A stretch of DNA of 64,000 bases from Proales similis (taxonomy: Eukaryota > Rotifera > Eurotatoria > Ploima > Proalidae). The DNA lies in assembly GCA_019059635.1 (NCBI GenBank), contig JAGVRJ010000005.1, positions 992,001 through 1,056,000 on the forward strand, read 5' to 3'. Under the pieces are notes generated by a model. The model saw only the letters and a list, made by a program, of their open reading frames with translations, ran no database searches and was not told the DNA's origin. How positions within the stretch are numbered: position 1 is the stretch's first letter; every line of letters starts with the position of its first letter. A program made the translations under genes and the position numbers. This document shows, in pieces, positions 42,811-55,450 of the stretch.

Positions 42811-44796
42811 ATGCATGCGTTTTACCTGTGTCTGAGCCTTCTCATGCTGTTGGCTGTCGTAAGCTTCTCTGCCTTTTAATTAATTTAAAAGCTTTTGCTA
42901 TTTTTGGCTTGTAGAGATCCTGTGCCGCTTTGGAGCATGATATACTCGATGAATCGCAATCGCAGTCAAAATCGTTCGAGCAAGATGAATACCAGTTAGG
43001 CATGACTAAGCTAAATGCTACATTGGATGAGCGTGACTACAAAGCTGCTTATCAGTTGTTGACAAGCGCGGCCGAAAAGGGAAACGCGCAGGCCAAAGAG
43101 GAGCTGGCAATCGCTTATTTGTTCGGTGACCATCTTGCACGCAATTTAACACACGCGCGCATCCTGCTGCAGGAGGTTGCCGATCAGACTGGAAGTCCTC
43201 GCGCTCAGTTTTATCTGGCATTCATATTCGCTTCGGGTCTGGATATTCGATCGAACCAGGCGAAAGCTCTCACATACTTCACGTTCGCAGCTCTGGGAGG
43301 TGAGCCCCTGGCACAGATGGCACTCGGTTACCGCTATCACTTGGGAATTAATGTGGCGACGTCGTGCGAAACAGCCCTGAGCTTTTATAAACGCGTTGCT
43401 GCCTCGGTCGCAGATCGAATGAGCGCAAACTCGGTGGGCACAGTGGTGCACAAAGTGCGTCTCTACGACGAAGAAGAAAAACTGACCGGTCAAAGCCAAG
43501 CGATGCTGGACGATGACCTCGTTCAGTACTATCAAATGCTCGCTGATCGAGGCGATACTCAGGCGCAGTACGGCCTCGGTCTGCTTTACTACCAGGGCGC
43601 GCGGGGACTGAACGTTCAAATCGAGAAAGCGTTTCACTACTTTTCAAGAGCGGCCGAGTCGGGCAATAACTATGCGATGGCCTACTTGGGCAAAATCTAT
43701 CTCGAGGGAAGTGGCACAATAAAACAAGATAATGCGAGTGCTCTGCGCTATTTCCGACAAGCAGCCGAACGAGGCAATCCGATCGGACAAGCTGGTCTCG
43801 GTCAGATTTACTTTTACGGCTCGGGCGTCGAGCAAGACTTTGCCAAAGCGATAAAATTCTTTCAGCAGTCGGCCGACCAGAACTACGTCGAGGGCCACTT
43901 CTTGCTCGGCATAGTTCACTACTTTGGCTATGGCGTACGCAAAGACTACAAGCAGGCAGTTAAGCATTTTAATATGGCTGCGCAGTTGGGCCATGTTCTC
44001 GGCTACTATAATCTGGCTCAGATGCATGCAACAGGAACAGGTGTGCTCCGCTCATGTGCGACAGCCACTGAACTGTTCAAGAATGTAGCCGAACGCGGAC
44101 CCGTCTCGCGTCTCTTCACTGAAGCGTATGCTGCATACAAAGAGCACAATTTCGACAAAGCGCTTATAAAATATCTCATTTTGGCTGAGCTCGGCTTTGA
44201 GATCGCACAAAGCAACGTCGCATTCTTGCTTGATCAATGTGAGTAATTAATTGTAGAGGCATTGTCACGCTGCCTAAAATAGAAATTAATTCGTTTAAGT
44301 GGAGGGAAAGCTGTTTGAGGAAAACGAGTCGCTTAGAAGAGCTCTAGTCAACTGGAACAGGGCTGCCAGCCAGGGTTATCATGTGGCGCGTCTCCGGCTC
44401 GGCGATCTCTACTATTATGGACGCGGAACTAAAGTCGATTATCAACAAGCTGCCTCACACTACAAATACGCGTCCGAAGTGAGTCACAATCCGCAGGCAA
44501 TGTTTAATCTAGCCTATATGCACGAGAACGGCCTCGGCTTGAGACGAGATATGCACTTGGCCAAAAGGTTCTACGACATGGCATCGGAAACAAGTCCCGA
44601 AGCGAATCTGCCTGTCGCTCTCGCTCTGATAAAGTTAAACTTTTTGTTCATGCTCGAAGGCTGGTCGGATTTATTTCAGTTGTTTGACATATTTCAACTG
44701 CCGTCCGGAATCGAGGCCAGTTGGGATATCTACCTGATCAGCATCCTGTCCGGGCTTATAGCTTTCTTATATTTGATTCGTCGTCGTCATATGTGA
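42811..44796 (+). CDS. SEL1L: SEL1L/Hrd3, ERAD ubiquitin-ligase adaptor
   Basis: Three exons (42811-42858, 42915-44238, 44300-44796) join to 622 residues. Exon 1 encodes a signal peptide (MHAFYLCLSLLMLLAV). About ten Sel1-like TPR repeats follow (recurring A-x-x-x-L-G-x-x-Y-x-x-G-x-G, e.g. AQYGLGLLYYQGARG, GQAGLGQIYFYGSGV, AMFNLAYMHENGLGL). The C-terminus has a membrane helix (IYLISILSGLIAFLYLI) then RRRHM, placing the repeats in the ER lumen. SEL1L/Hrd3 scaffolds the HRD1 ubiquitin ligase and receives misfolded glycoproteins. It lacks the fibronectin type II domain of vertebrate SEL1L, as usual in invertebrates. The second donor (T|GTGAGT) overlaps a codon that would otherwise run to a stop. 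Confidence 0.93.
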
Positions 44797-44996
44797 TTGC
44801 TCGCTATCCAAGAAGAAAAACAAAATTAAAATTTCACAACTAAATCTTATCGACTCGTTAGACTGGTTTCCCCAAGTCAGCAGAGGGCAGGCGAGAGAGA
44901 AAAGGCATCTTAAGTCATAATGTTTTATTTTCTTTGAAAAATTGAAAAGCTTCACACATTTAAGAAGCGAAAACATTTCAAGCTGGCCAATCCAAC

Positions 44997-45767
44997 TCAG
45001 TACTGACGCATTTTGTAGCATTTGTATTCTGCTGTGAAATAGTTGATGAGATTGGTGGCGATTATTGCAACGAAGAAATAGATGAAGAGGAGAACAATGC
45101 TGACGGAGAGACGCTCCGTGAATATGTAGAGCAGGAATCCAATCAGAACGAGGAAGAAGGCTAGAATGTGAACAAAGACCGAAGAGACTAGGGCGTTGCG
45201 CACCGAGTTGAGCTTCTCGTTCACGTCGATGAACTTGAATGCGTAGAGCATGCACAATATGGCGAAAATGAACAGACAGTAGCCAGTTACGAACAATCCT
45301 TGAGCGGCAGTCACTTGGTCAATTCTGTATTGCTCGGCGAACTCAATGAGGAGGGTAGAAATGCCTTGTTCCACGCACAGAACAGTTCCATACCAGGGCT
45401 CGGATGTGACCTCCTCAGTTCGATTGGCATCGATGGTCACGTTCGGCTCTGATCGGTAGCAAGTGTTCCACAGTCCGTAGCATCGCACATCACTGCAAGC
45501 CCAGGCCGTGGTGGACAGTGCCACAATTCCAAACACGAGCGACACCAAACTGAACAGTAGAATGAGCAGCAGCCATTTCTTTTGTGGTCGATTGTTGGTG
45601 TCCTTGTGGCGCCTGAACATGTTGCGCAGTGTCTCGCCCTTGTTCCTCAAATAGGTCCTGGTCTTGGACTCATTTGTCTGCTCGTTTGAGGTCTCAGGCT
45701 GTTGTTCGCTTTCCTGCTCGACATCGGGCTTGGGCGGGATGGCGGCGTTGTCTGTTTCGATGGACAT
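44997..45767 (-). CDS. Four-transmembrane claudin/PMP22-like protein 1
   Basis: Single exon, 256 residues. A hydrophilic ~60-residue cytosolic N-terminus precedes TM1 (~64-88). The first extracellular loop holds the claudin-type pattern W...YGLWNTC...C with N-glycosylation sites. TM2-TM4 lie at about 158-178, 190-214 and 221-245, and the tail is only ~10 residues. The family forms septate/tight-junction barriers or acts as channel auxiliaries; I cannot tell which. Its last helix (IATNLINYFTAEY) resembles that of the divergent neighbour (ITTNLLTRYFTFIY), suggesting they are duplicates. Confidence 0.8.
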   Translation of the reverse strand: MSIETDNAAIPPKPDVEQESEQQPETSNEQTNESKTRTYLRNKGETLRNMFRRHKDTNNRPQKKWLLLILLFSLVSLVFGIVALSTTAWACSDVRCYGLWNTCYRSEPNVTIDANRTEEVTSEPWYGTVLCVEQGISTLLIEFAEQYRIDQVTAAQGLFVTGYCLFIFAILCMLYAFKFIDVNEKLNSVRNALVSSVFVHILAFFLVLIGFLLYIFTERLSVSIVLLFIYFFVAIIATNLINYFTAEYKCYKMRQY

Positions 45768-46068
45768 TTTGGCTTCGATTGATTCTTTAGGTTGAGACGA
45801 AGATCTTGAGCGTAATGATACGTTGAGACGGCGAGGTCAATATTTTAAATGCGCGTTGGGCAATAATGACAGGAGGGGTGCTGAACTCTGCATAGACTCC
45901 ACCCAGTAATCGATTGGCCATCTCAAAGGTCAAGTTATTCAAGATTGTGACCGTCGTACCAGATGTGCGGACAGAGGCGGGTCACGTAAGCTCCACCCGG
46001 CCCGACGTTTATAAGCGGCTGTCGGTTGGGCCGTCAGTCATCATCCAACCGACCAGATAACCGTCAAC
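45768..46068. promoter_or_regulatory. Bidirectional promoter of the claudin-like pair
   Basis: 301 bp between divergent ATGs. For the plus gene: TTTATAAG at 46008-46015 and TCAGTC (initiator) at 46034-46039, ~27 nt apart, a textbook core promoter with an ~30 nt leader. For the minus gene: ATTTAAAATA at 45841-45850, ~75 bp upstream of its ATG. Two CTCCACCC boxes (45897-45904 and 45991-45998) lie between them and could serve both genes. Confidence 0.65.
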
Positions 46069-46869
46069 ATGATACTCATGACCAAATTCGGCAAATTCAA
46101 GGTGCGGCTAATCGCCAGCATCAACCTCTCGATGCTCCTGGGCGTATTCAATCTGGCCGCCGTGTTCAGCAACTACTGGGCCAAATACCTCGACTTTGAA
46201 GGCATTGTTCACTACGCCGGAGTCTGGCGCACCTGCCCTTATCAGGGCGAATGTCAATGGAGAGATGGTCTCCTCACCGAGGAAGTAAACGCCTGGGCGG
46301 TGTTTGTGCGCTTCCTAGTCGCCATTGGCACCTTCCTCAATCTGCTGGCAATCGTCCTCTTCATCCTGGCGCTGGTCTATAAACTCAACAAGCGATCAAT
46401 GAAGTCAATTCAAAGTCTGGAATGGGGCAACATCTCTCTAGTCGCTGCCTTTGTCTTCCTTCTTGTGGCGCTTGGTATGTTCATTACAATTCACGGAAAC
46501 TTCAGTCTCTGGCTAGTGGTCATCTCCTTGATATTCCTGGTCATCACCACCAACCTGCTCACGAGATATTTCACCTTCATCTACATTCAGAACACGCGGG
46601 ACATGAAGAGTAGCCGTTTGTCGGCGAGAAATGGAGCCGACCGTCTAACTGAAGACGACAGCGAGTACGAACAAGGCACTCGAGCAGAAGACAAATTGGC
46701 GATGGGTCCAGTGTCAGGCAAGGAATCGACCAATGACGTCAATGGAGAAGGCCGAGTTTCGGAGGCCACAGCATCCAATGAAGCTCTCATTCCTCAACCT
46801 ACAGGCACCGTGACTGTACTGGAGGTCCAAGAAGAGACGGTGACCACAACAACTAATGGCACTGCTTAA
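46069..46869 (+). CDS. Four-transmembrane claudin/PMP22-like protein 2
   Basis: Single exon, 266 residues. TM1 is near residues 12-34; the first extracellular loop has NYWAKY, YAGVWRTCPYQGEC (a W-GVW-C-C variant of the claudin signature). TM2-TM4 lie at ~78-103, 120-144 and 146-168. Unlike its neighbour, the N-terminus is short and the cytosolic tail is long (~90 residues), acidic and Thr-rich, ending in TTTTNGTA. Probable junctional or membrane-organising protein. Both genes have an intronless 4-TM core but opposite placement of the soluble segment. Confidence 0.8.
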   Translation: MILMTKFGKFKVRLIASINLSMLLGVFNLAAVFSNYWAKYLDFEGIVHYAGVWRTCPYQGECQWRDGLLTEEVNAWAVFVRFLVAIGTFLNLLAIVLFILALVYKLNKRSMKSIQSLEWGNISLVAAFVFLLVALGMFITIHGNFSLWLVVISLIFLVITTNLLTRYFTFIYIQNTRDMKSSRLSARNGADRLTEDDSEYEQGTRAEDKLAMGPVSGKESTNDVNGEGRVSEATASNEALIPQPTGTVTVLEVQEETVTTTTNGTA

Positions 46870-46965
46870 ATGCTCTGTTCAGGATTTCTCTTGATAGAAT
46901 TCTATTATTGTTGATAATAAACGAATTTCGTATTCTCAAACTCCTATTTCTATTTATTAAATCTG

Positions 46966-47769
46966 CTAGCGTCTGTAGAGCGACTTGTTCATTAATTCTC
47001 TCATCTGATCCATCACTGCCTTCCTGTCACTGCTTTTAATGATCGCTGAGCCCGATACTACCATGTTGGCACCGTTGCTTGCGCATTGGGCCACGTTGCC
47101 TGGTCCCACTCCTCCGTCGACTTCGATGTTTAAATGAGCAAAGTGTTCTCTGAGGAACCTCACCTTGGGCATCATGTCTTCCATGAACTTTTGTCCGCCT
47201 TGAGATTGGGTCTGGATTAGCGCATTGTTAATTGGCCTAATGTTAAGCACTGACCATGACCCGGCTCGACAGTCATGACAAGCGCCATATCGATTTGATC
47301 GACGAAAGGCAGAAGCGATTCGACCGGAGTGTTTGGCTTAATGGCAAGGCCGACCTTCATTCCCGCCTCTTTAATGAGTCTAATGCACTCTCCAGGTGTG
47401 CTGGTCGCCTCCAAATGAAAGGTGTACTGATCGGCGCCCGCCTCGAACATTCCTTGAACCCATTTCTCGGGCTGCTCGACCATCATGTGCATGTCGAAGA
47501 AGGCCTCTTTCACATGAGAGCGAAGGCATTTAACCAAAGGATGGCCGAAAGTCAAATTATTGACAAAGTGGCCGTCCATCACGTCGAGGTGAAGGTAGTC
47601 AGCGCCGCATCTAAGCAAGTCTTCACATTCCGCAGTCAGGTTCGAGAGATCTGCGTTCAGAATCGACGGACCGATCAGGACGTCATGCGACTTGATTTCC
47701 AGTCTCTTTTAACCATCAGCATCAGCCTAATGCCTTAGCTAAAGGAGCTTAGATGACACTCACCTTCAT
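46966..47769 (-). CDS. RPE: Ribulose-phosphate 3-epimerase
   Basis: Three exons (47764-47769, 47255-47705, 46966-47198) join to 229 residues; human RPE has 228. Coding exon 1 contributes only Met-Lys. TIM-barrel enzyme of the pentose-phosphate pathway that interconverts ribulose-5-phosphate and xylulose-5-phosphate in the cytosol. Catalytic and metal-binding blocks are present: [44 protein letters not shown] and [11 protein letters not shown] (two His, two Asp). Introns are 58 and 56 bp. Confidence 0.96.
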
Positions 47770-49845
<2,076 letters not shown>

Positions 49846-50079
49846 ACGCGGCGCCTGGCTCGCATCTATTACTCTCTGCCTCTCTATTCAGTTTTCAAAC
49901 AACAAGTTTAATTCTCAATTCAAATGCACGCGAACACAACTGACAATTTAAATGAGCCGAACAATCAGAATATAAAATTCTTCGTCGTCAGCGACAATCT
50001 TTTTTAAATTCTTAATTAAAACAGAACCGAATTATTTTATTCGACAAAGAAAGCGAGAAAATTAGAGAGAGGAAATAAA

Positions 50080-52209
50080 TTAATCAGTTGTACTTGAAGG
50101 TACGTCAACGGGCATCTCATTGAACGGCTCTGTGGGTAGGGCAGAGGTGTGTTGAAGAGAAAGAGATTGAAACGGAGCCTGGTTGCAGTTGGACGCCGCA
50201 GGCGGCTGATTTCGGGACACGCTGCAAGTTCTGGTCGGTGCAAGGCGTTCGTTTGCGCGCAGAACATTCAACTTTTGACTTTCACTGCGTCTCAAGTTGA
50301 TGGCTTTTAGTTTGGCAAGAGAGGCGAGTGCGTTCTCGGTTAAGAACGTGTCGGCGTTCTCCTCTGGCTTTTGACATTTTTCAAGAAACTCTGACGGAAA
50401 GACGAGCGTGCACCATTTGGATGCGAGTGATGACGGATGCGGCATGAGAACGGCCGGCTCGAACTCGCAAGTCTCAAGGTCAAACGATGCCGACTTAAGT
50501 ACGTACGACTCAGAGCAGGGCCCGTCGTGCTCTTCGATCAGATAAAATATTTTGGAGCCTTGCATAACCGTGCTCGAAATGCACTGATAGCTGAGCGAGA
50601 CAGGAATGGTGGCCACCTCGGTCCATTGGACCGTTTGCAGGTCGAATATCTCAATACAGGGCGCGAGCCGATACTTTTCATCTTCGCCGCCGAACAGAAT
50701 TACTTTGTTCGAATAGAAGAAGACGCTTGGATTAAACCGGACTGTGATGGGCGCCGGATAGACCTCGACCTCATTGGTGCTCAGGTTGACCAAGTACGAG
50801 TGCGGCGACAGTGTATGGTTGGGAAGGTCAGTGAGTTTGCCGCCCACAATAAACAGTCGCTTGCCTTCGCTCGAGTCAAACACACATGCGCCCGGCCACT
50901 TGAGAACGGGCACGTCGCATTGCAAATTCGTCCAACAGTCGTGTTCAATCGAGTAGATCTCAATCGGCGATTTGACCGGAAACGTGGCGTAAAAGTTGCC
51001 CACATTGCCGTAAACACCGCCAACAGCGACCACGTACTCGTCAGAGGAGCAGAGTGTGAAGAATTGACGCTTTTCGTTCATCGGCGCAATCGAGCTCCAG
51101 CAGCCGCTTCGAGGGTCGAATCTAAAGCATTTGCGGCTTGTCTCTCGACTGGTTTCGCTGTAGCCGCCGCAAGCGTACAAGAAGTTGTTGACGACCACAA
51201 ACTTTTGGCTCAGCGTTTTGCAAGTGGCCTGCGAGCTGCACAAATACTGCCAGGCTTCTTCTTTCTTGTTGAGTATGTACATGCTTTCGTTAATACAGAC
51301 CATGACGGGCTCATTGCGAATGGTCGAGCGCATAGACGAGGTACAGTACTGTCTGTTGGGCAGCGCAAAGTACTCGTACGAGTCGATCAGAAGCTCGGCG
51401 CAACGCGGCTCGCTCTTGACCAGGTCGTGTTTGGTCACAATGTTCACAAACTGATCTGGCCTCATTGTCTGGAAGCGAACATGCTGCATCAGTTCGTAGA
51501 CTGGCGAGCGTTTTCGAGATCCGCCTGTCTTTGCGGACGACTTACTGGTCACGTTGCTGCTGTTGACCAGACTTGTCGATGAGTAATGATCGATCCATTC
51601 GACGCACGCCTGAAAGACCCTGATCTCTGGATAGAGGCGAAGGCGATTGCTCTTCAAGTAGAAGCTCATTTGGTCGAGAGTCAGTTTCTTGAAATTTCCG
51701 TTTTGCACCAGTTTGCCAAAATAGCGCAGAATGAATGCGTCTATTTCGCTGCGAAGTTGTCCAATGCAAAACGTCTCGGCCAAGTTGAGAATCTCCACGC
51801 AATTGTCGGCCGTAGTCTTTTCGACTAGAAACTCCTCACAGAGACGAAGCGCATGCTTCACCTGAAGATGAGAGACGGCGCGCAAGATGTCCTCAATATT
51901 GGTCAGCGATAGACACAGTTGACCGGTGTAGATGAATTCGATTACTTGGCGCAGGCCTTGAGCTGTGACACCTTTGAGATCGATTACATCCTGGCGCGTT
52001 TCTTGCATGCCCGAGTTGAACATCGCTGCAAAGTAGTCGCAAGAGCCGATCATGAGACATTTGTGTACACGGAATTGCTGATGCTCGACGCTGATAACCA
52101 TGTCGGTTAAAAAGGGCGCCTCGAGCACCAGTCGTTGTTCGTTCAACTTTTCGAGCAAACTGCGCGGATATTCGGCTGATCGCTTGGCCATTTCGTTAAG
52201 CTCGCTCAT
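50080..52209 (-). CDS. BTB-BACK-Kelch protein (KLHL9/13/26-like)
   Basis: Single exon, 709 residues, convergent with katanin. BTB domain at ~25-135 (FLTDMVISVEHQQFRVHKCLMIGSCDYFAAMF), BACK domain at ~140-275, with a Ser/Lys-rich insert near 215-240, then five or six Kelch repeats from ~290 to ~570 (YACGGYSE...FRFDPRSGCWSSIAPMNEKRQFFTL, VAVGGVYG, FIVGGKLTD, ILFGGEDE). The ~110-residue C-terminal extension has no recognised domain. BTB-Kelch proteins are substrate adaptors of Cullin-3 ligases. The BPMNEKR-type blade and the LPxRQ...MRSTIR linker recall KLHL9/13/26, but glycine doublets are poorly kept in some blades, so the orthology is tentative. Confidence 0.88.
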   Translation of the reverse strand: MSELNEMAKRSAEYPRSLLEKLNEQRLVLEAPFLTDMVISVEHQQFRVHKCLMIGSCDYFAAMFNSGMQETRQDVIDLKGVTAQGLRQVIEFIYTGQLCLSLTNIEDILRAVSHLQVKHALRLCEEFLVEKTTADNCVEILNLAETFCIGQLRSEIDAFILRYFGKLVQNGNFKKLTLDQMSFYLKSNRLRLYPEIRVFQACVEWIDHYSSTSLVNSSNVTSKSSAKTGGSRKRSPVYELMQHVRFQTMRPDQFVNIVTKHDLVKSEPRCAELLIDSYEYFALPNRQYCTSSMRSTIRNEPVMVCINESMYILNKKEEAWQYLCSSQATCKTLSQKFVVVNNFLYACGGYSETSRETSRKCFRFDPRSGCWSSIAPMNEKRQFFTLCSSDEYVVAVGGVYGNVGNFYATFPVKSPIEIYSIEHDCWTNLQCDVPVLKWPGACVFDSSEGKRLFIVGGKLTDLPNHTLSPHSYLVNLSTNEVEVYPAPITVRFNPSVFFYSNKVILFGGEDEKYRLAPCIEIFDLQTVQWTEVATIPVSLSYQCISSTVMQGSKIFYLIEEHDGPCSESYVLKSASFDLETCEFEPAVLMPHPSSLASKWCTLVFPSEFLEKCQKPEENADTFLTENALASLAKLKAINLRRSESQKLNVLRANERLAPTRTCSVSRNQPPAASNCNQAPFQSLSLQHTSALPTEPFNEMPVDVPSSTTD

Positions 52210-52980
52210 TGCTCTCCTCTATTCTTCTTTCTTCTTTTTTTCGTTTAGGCCATTTACCATAACCTTCGCCCATGTTTGTGATTATTAAAATTTATTACTT
52301 GCCGCCTGCTGTATTAATTATGAGACAAATGCCCATAATGAGCCCACAGCCTGCACTCTTCCGCCTTCTCTCCAACATCCTTCAACAATTTTTGGCCATC
52401 TGGGTCCCCAAAATCAAATGTACTCATGAACCCGCTTAGCTCCGATTCTCGTCTCTATTTGATGCAAGCACGCGAGTGCCCTTCAATTTGTTCATTCCCT
52501 TCTATTTGGCCTATGAAAGATCTACGAAGCCGTCGTCTATTGGGATCCATGAGCAGCACATGTTTATTTTTTAATGAACCATGAGAAAGCGCTGTGTCTA
52601 TCTGTGCTGCCTCTTTTCCCATTTGTAATAAAATAGAATGAAATTTAAGGGAGGAAAAAAAAATAGCGCGACGAGAGCGAATGAAGAGGCGAATCAGAGA
52701 GGCGATTAAATAGACGACAGTGATGACATGGGGTTGTTATGAGAGCGAGTTGAAGTTGAGAATTGTGTCTAAATTGGCGCAGATTGAGCACCAAAATTAA
52801 GAAGAGGGAGAGAGAAAGAGAATGCGACTATCTCTGATCAAGAGCGCTTGCCTAATTCCTATTAATTCTGGATAATGAATTTCGGCCATTAAAAGAAAAG
52901 TAGAGAAGAACAGAGCGAATAGCGGCTTTTCATTTCTCTTGATTCCATTCACCTGAACTGGGTTTTTTGAGCGCGCAAAA
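52210..52980. other. Divergent intergenic region
   Basis: 771 bp between the BTB-Kelch start (-) and the class B GPCR start (+). It contains a short A-run near 52655-52663 and a GA-rich tract near 52802-52821. A 5' exon of the GPCR could lie here; none is evident. Confidence 0.5.
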
Positions 52981-55085
52981 ATGATCAGCGGCAAACAGGG
53001 CATGTGCCGCATGACCCGTCTTGGCGCAATGCCTCAGTCTCTATTCGAACTTGCTAGTTGCATGAAATGCTTCACTCTGCTGCATATCGCATTTCCCAAT
53101 CTCCACGTTGACCTTGACGAGGGGCCTTTCTTTTTCCTGTACAATCAAACGCGCAAAATCTATCCAAACAGGGAGGCGGACATTGCACTGATTGCTGAAA
53201 TGTTGGAGACCGATCAGTTTACTAAATGGCGCTCGTGCTGCTGGGCAGCCAGACGCTGTTGTCAACGAATGATCGACCAAGCTGTCTATCTCACCGACGG
53301 TACATCTCGTCTTATCAATCAATGTGGCATGATCTGGGACGGTAACGATTCATCGGCTAAACCCTTTTCTTTCTTCACTCGCGTTGTCGGCTAAACTCGT
53401 TTGATGCACCAAGGATGGACTTGTCACTCTAACACGAACCCGGGCCGAACCAGCATTGTCAAATGTCCCAACTACATGGTGTCCGAGGACTGTCACATAA
53501 AGCTAGGTGAGGCCCGAGTCTTTTTCGCTCTCTGAAAAAATACCCAAAATTGAAATAGGATTCGCACATCTTGAATGTCTTCCTGAAGCTCGCTGGTACA
53601 ACAACAGCTACGGAATATGGACAAACTACACTGCTTGTTTCAGGCCATTTACGCAGGTAAAATAAAACAGAGCCGGTTTTAGAAGAAGAGACAAATTGTC
53701 TAATACCGCTTTGCGGGCTTAGATGAAGCGTAGCATCATCAGCCTCAGCATCATATTCCACTCAATCAGCTTGCTATTCCTCCTTGCCGGTCTAGTCATA
53801 TTCAGCAGCTACAGGTCAAGTGCAATTTGAAATCATTTCTCGCGCCCTTGATTCGACTTGTTTCAACTCGAATCGTTTTAGGAGACTGCAAGTGAGCCGG
53901 GTGCGAATTCACAAATTCTTTTTTCTATCTCTGCTCGCCTATTCAGTGCTGCGGCTGGCCTGGGAGCTCACCATCATGAAAGGAAGCGTTGAAGGTCAAC
54001 ATCAGAAACTGCAAGAGAACCACGCAAGTCCAAATCGAATAGTTCTTCAATCGAACTCTTGTCAATTTTATTCGCTTAATCACTTGCAGTTTAGTTGTAT
54101 CACGCTCTTCATGGCGCTTAACTACGTTCGAAGTACAAACTACTTTTGGATGTTCAACGAAAGCTTTTTCCTTTTCAAGCTATTGCTCGCTGTATTCGAG
54201 CAGCCCAACGACTTGACCGCTTTTCATGTGGTCGGATGGGGTAAGATAGAATAAGTTGTTGGCCTATCTTAGCCGACTAATCAGAGGCCGCCTCAAAGGA
54301 ACTCCGCTGATATTTTCAATTATTTTCGCAGTCGTCTCTTATGTTCGATCGAACCACAGGTTTGAATGCAATTTTGACCGGAAAGCAAAAATAGACTTGA
54401 AACCGATCTAATAAATGCTGGTAGCTGTTGGACGAGCAACGACCATTTGATCGGCATCATCAGCATTCCGAACATGGTCGTGCTTGGGGTAAGCGAGTTC
54501 CGGAGGCGGCCAACATGAACTGCTCTGAAGCTAACTCAGACTAATTAAGGCGAATTTTCTCATATTCGTGGTTATAATGGGAGTAATTTCCAAGACACTC
54601 AGACGCTATTCATGTTTGGACGAGTTCAGCAGCTTTTTAAACATGCTCAAGTCAACGTTCACGTTGAGTGGGTGCCTTCTGGATCTCCCAAGGCCAGACA
54701 ACTAATTAGCTTATGCTTTCAATGTAAATTAAAGTGCCTCTCTTTGGCATCCAGTACCTCCTGATGCCCTATCGCCTGTGCGAGTCTCATCCTATGGCGG
54801 AAGTGCAGCATTCGTTCAGCGCCGTTCTTGAGGGATTACAAGTGAGAAGCAGGAAACCTCTCTGAGCAGGTTACCACTGGTTTTTCTCAAATTTAACAAT
54901 TTTCCCTCTGACGCAAGGGAACTGCCGTCGTGATCATATTCTGCCTAAGCAACCAAGAGGTTAAAGAGTTACTTTGGCAGAGTGTTCGCCGCAAATGGGA
55001 GACGCATCGTGTAGCCAGCCAATACGCATCCGCGGGCCGGGTTCAACGGACCATTTCAGCCGATGTATCTACCGAGCGTTTGTGA
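52981..55085 (+). CDS. Secretin-family (class B) neuropeptide GPCR, calcitonin/DH31-type
   Basis: Eleven exons (52981-53341, 53414-53506, 53559-53656, 53723-53814, 53882-54023, 54090-54240, 54299-54359, 54425-54488, 54550-54667, 54735-54841, 54918-55085) join to 484 residues. The hormone-receptor domain has six or more cysteines and the conserved MIWDGWTCH...GRTSIVKCPNYM...LECLPEARWYNN...WTNYTAC, which recalls calcitonin/CGRP receptors. Seven helices follow: TM1 ending FSSYRRLQVSRVRIHK, TM3 NYFWMFNESFFLFKLL, TM4 GWGTPLIFSIIFAVVSY followed by the HSCW loop cysteine, TM6 MPLFGIQYLLMPY, TM7 VLEGLQGTAVVIIFCLSNQEV. The in-frame ATG at 53062 (MKCFTLLHIAFP) gives a better signal peptide than the first ATG. 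Intron 5 (54024-54089) is GC-AG and in frame. It likely signals through Gs/cAMP. Confidence 0.92.
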
Positions 55086-55450
55086 GCAAAATTCCAAGCT
55101 CGACCATGTGACCACTCTACCGGATGAGCAAAGGCTTTAATAAATGACTCATCATTCACTTGACCCGATTTGATTTAACACCAACAGAGAACGAATAAAA
55201 GCAGAAAGAAAAAAGCCCAATGCAATACTAGTTGAGAGAATTGTTTATTGGTTCGATTCAGCTGATTGAAATTAATCATCCGAGCTTGTCAACTAAGAAG
55301 TAGGTAATTCTCGGGAACGAGACATGAATCACGACAGCAGAGATATTCTTCATACGCAAAATAGTTATTTGATGGTTGTTAAATGATTAATTTTTCTGTT
55401 TCAGTTTGGGCGCGTGCCTGTGCAATTGGCGTGGTCTGATTGATTGCCGA
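55086..55450. other. Convergent 3' flank region
   Basis: 365 bp between the stops of the class B GPCR (+) and the prohormone-4-like gene (-). An AATAAA at 55195-55200 on the plus strand probably ends the GPCR mRNA. Nothing else seen. Confidence 0.55.

Noticed and set aside
50437-51582. 381-codon plus-strand open frame
   Set aside because: Antisense to the BTB-Kelch gene, whose domains are unmistakable; no family resemblance of its own.
52981-55085. A secretin-type receptor and an adjacent peptide gene as a proven ligand-receptor unit
   Set aside because: Only adjacency supports it; sequence similarity suggests a calcitonin-like ligand. Kept as a hypothesis in the findings.
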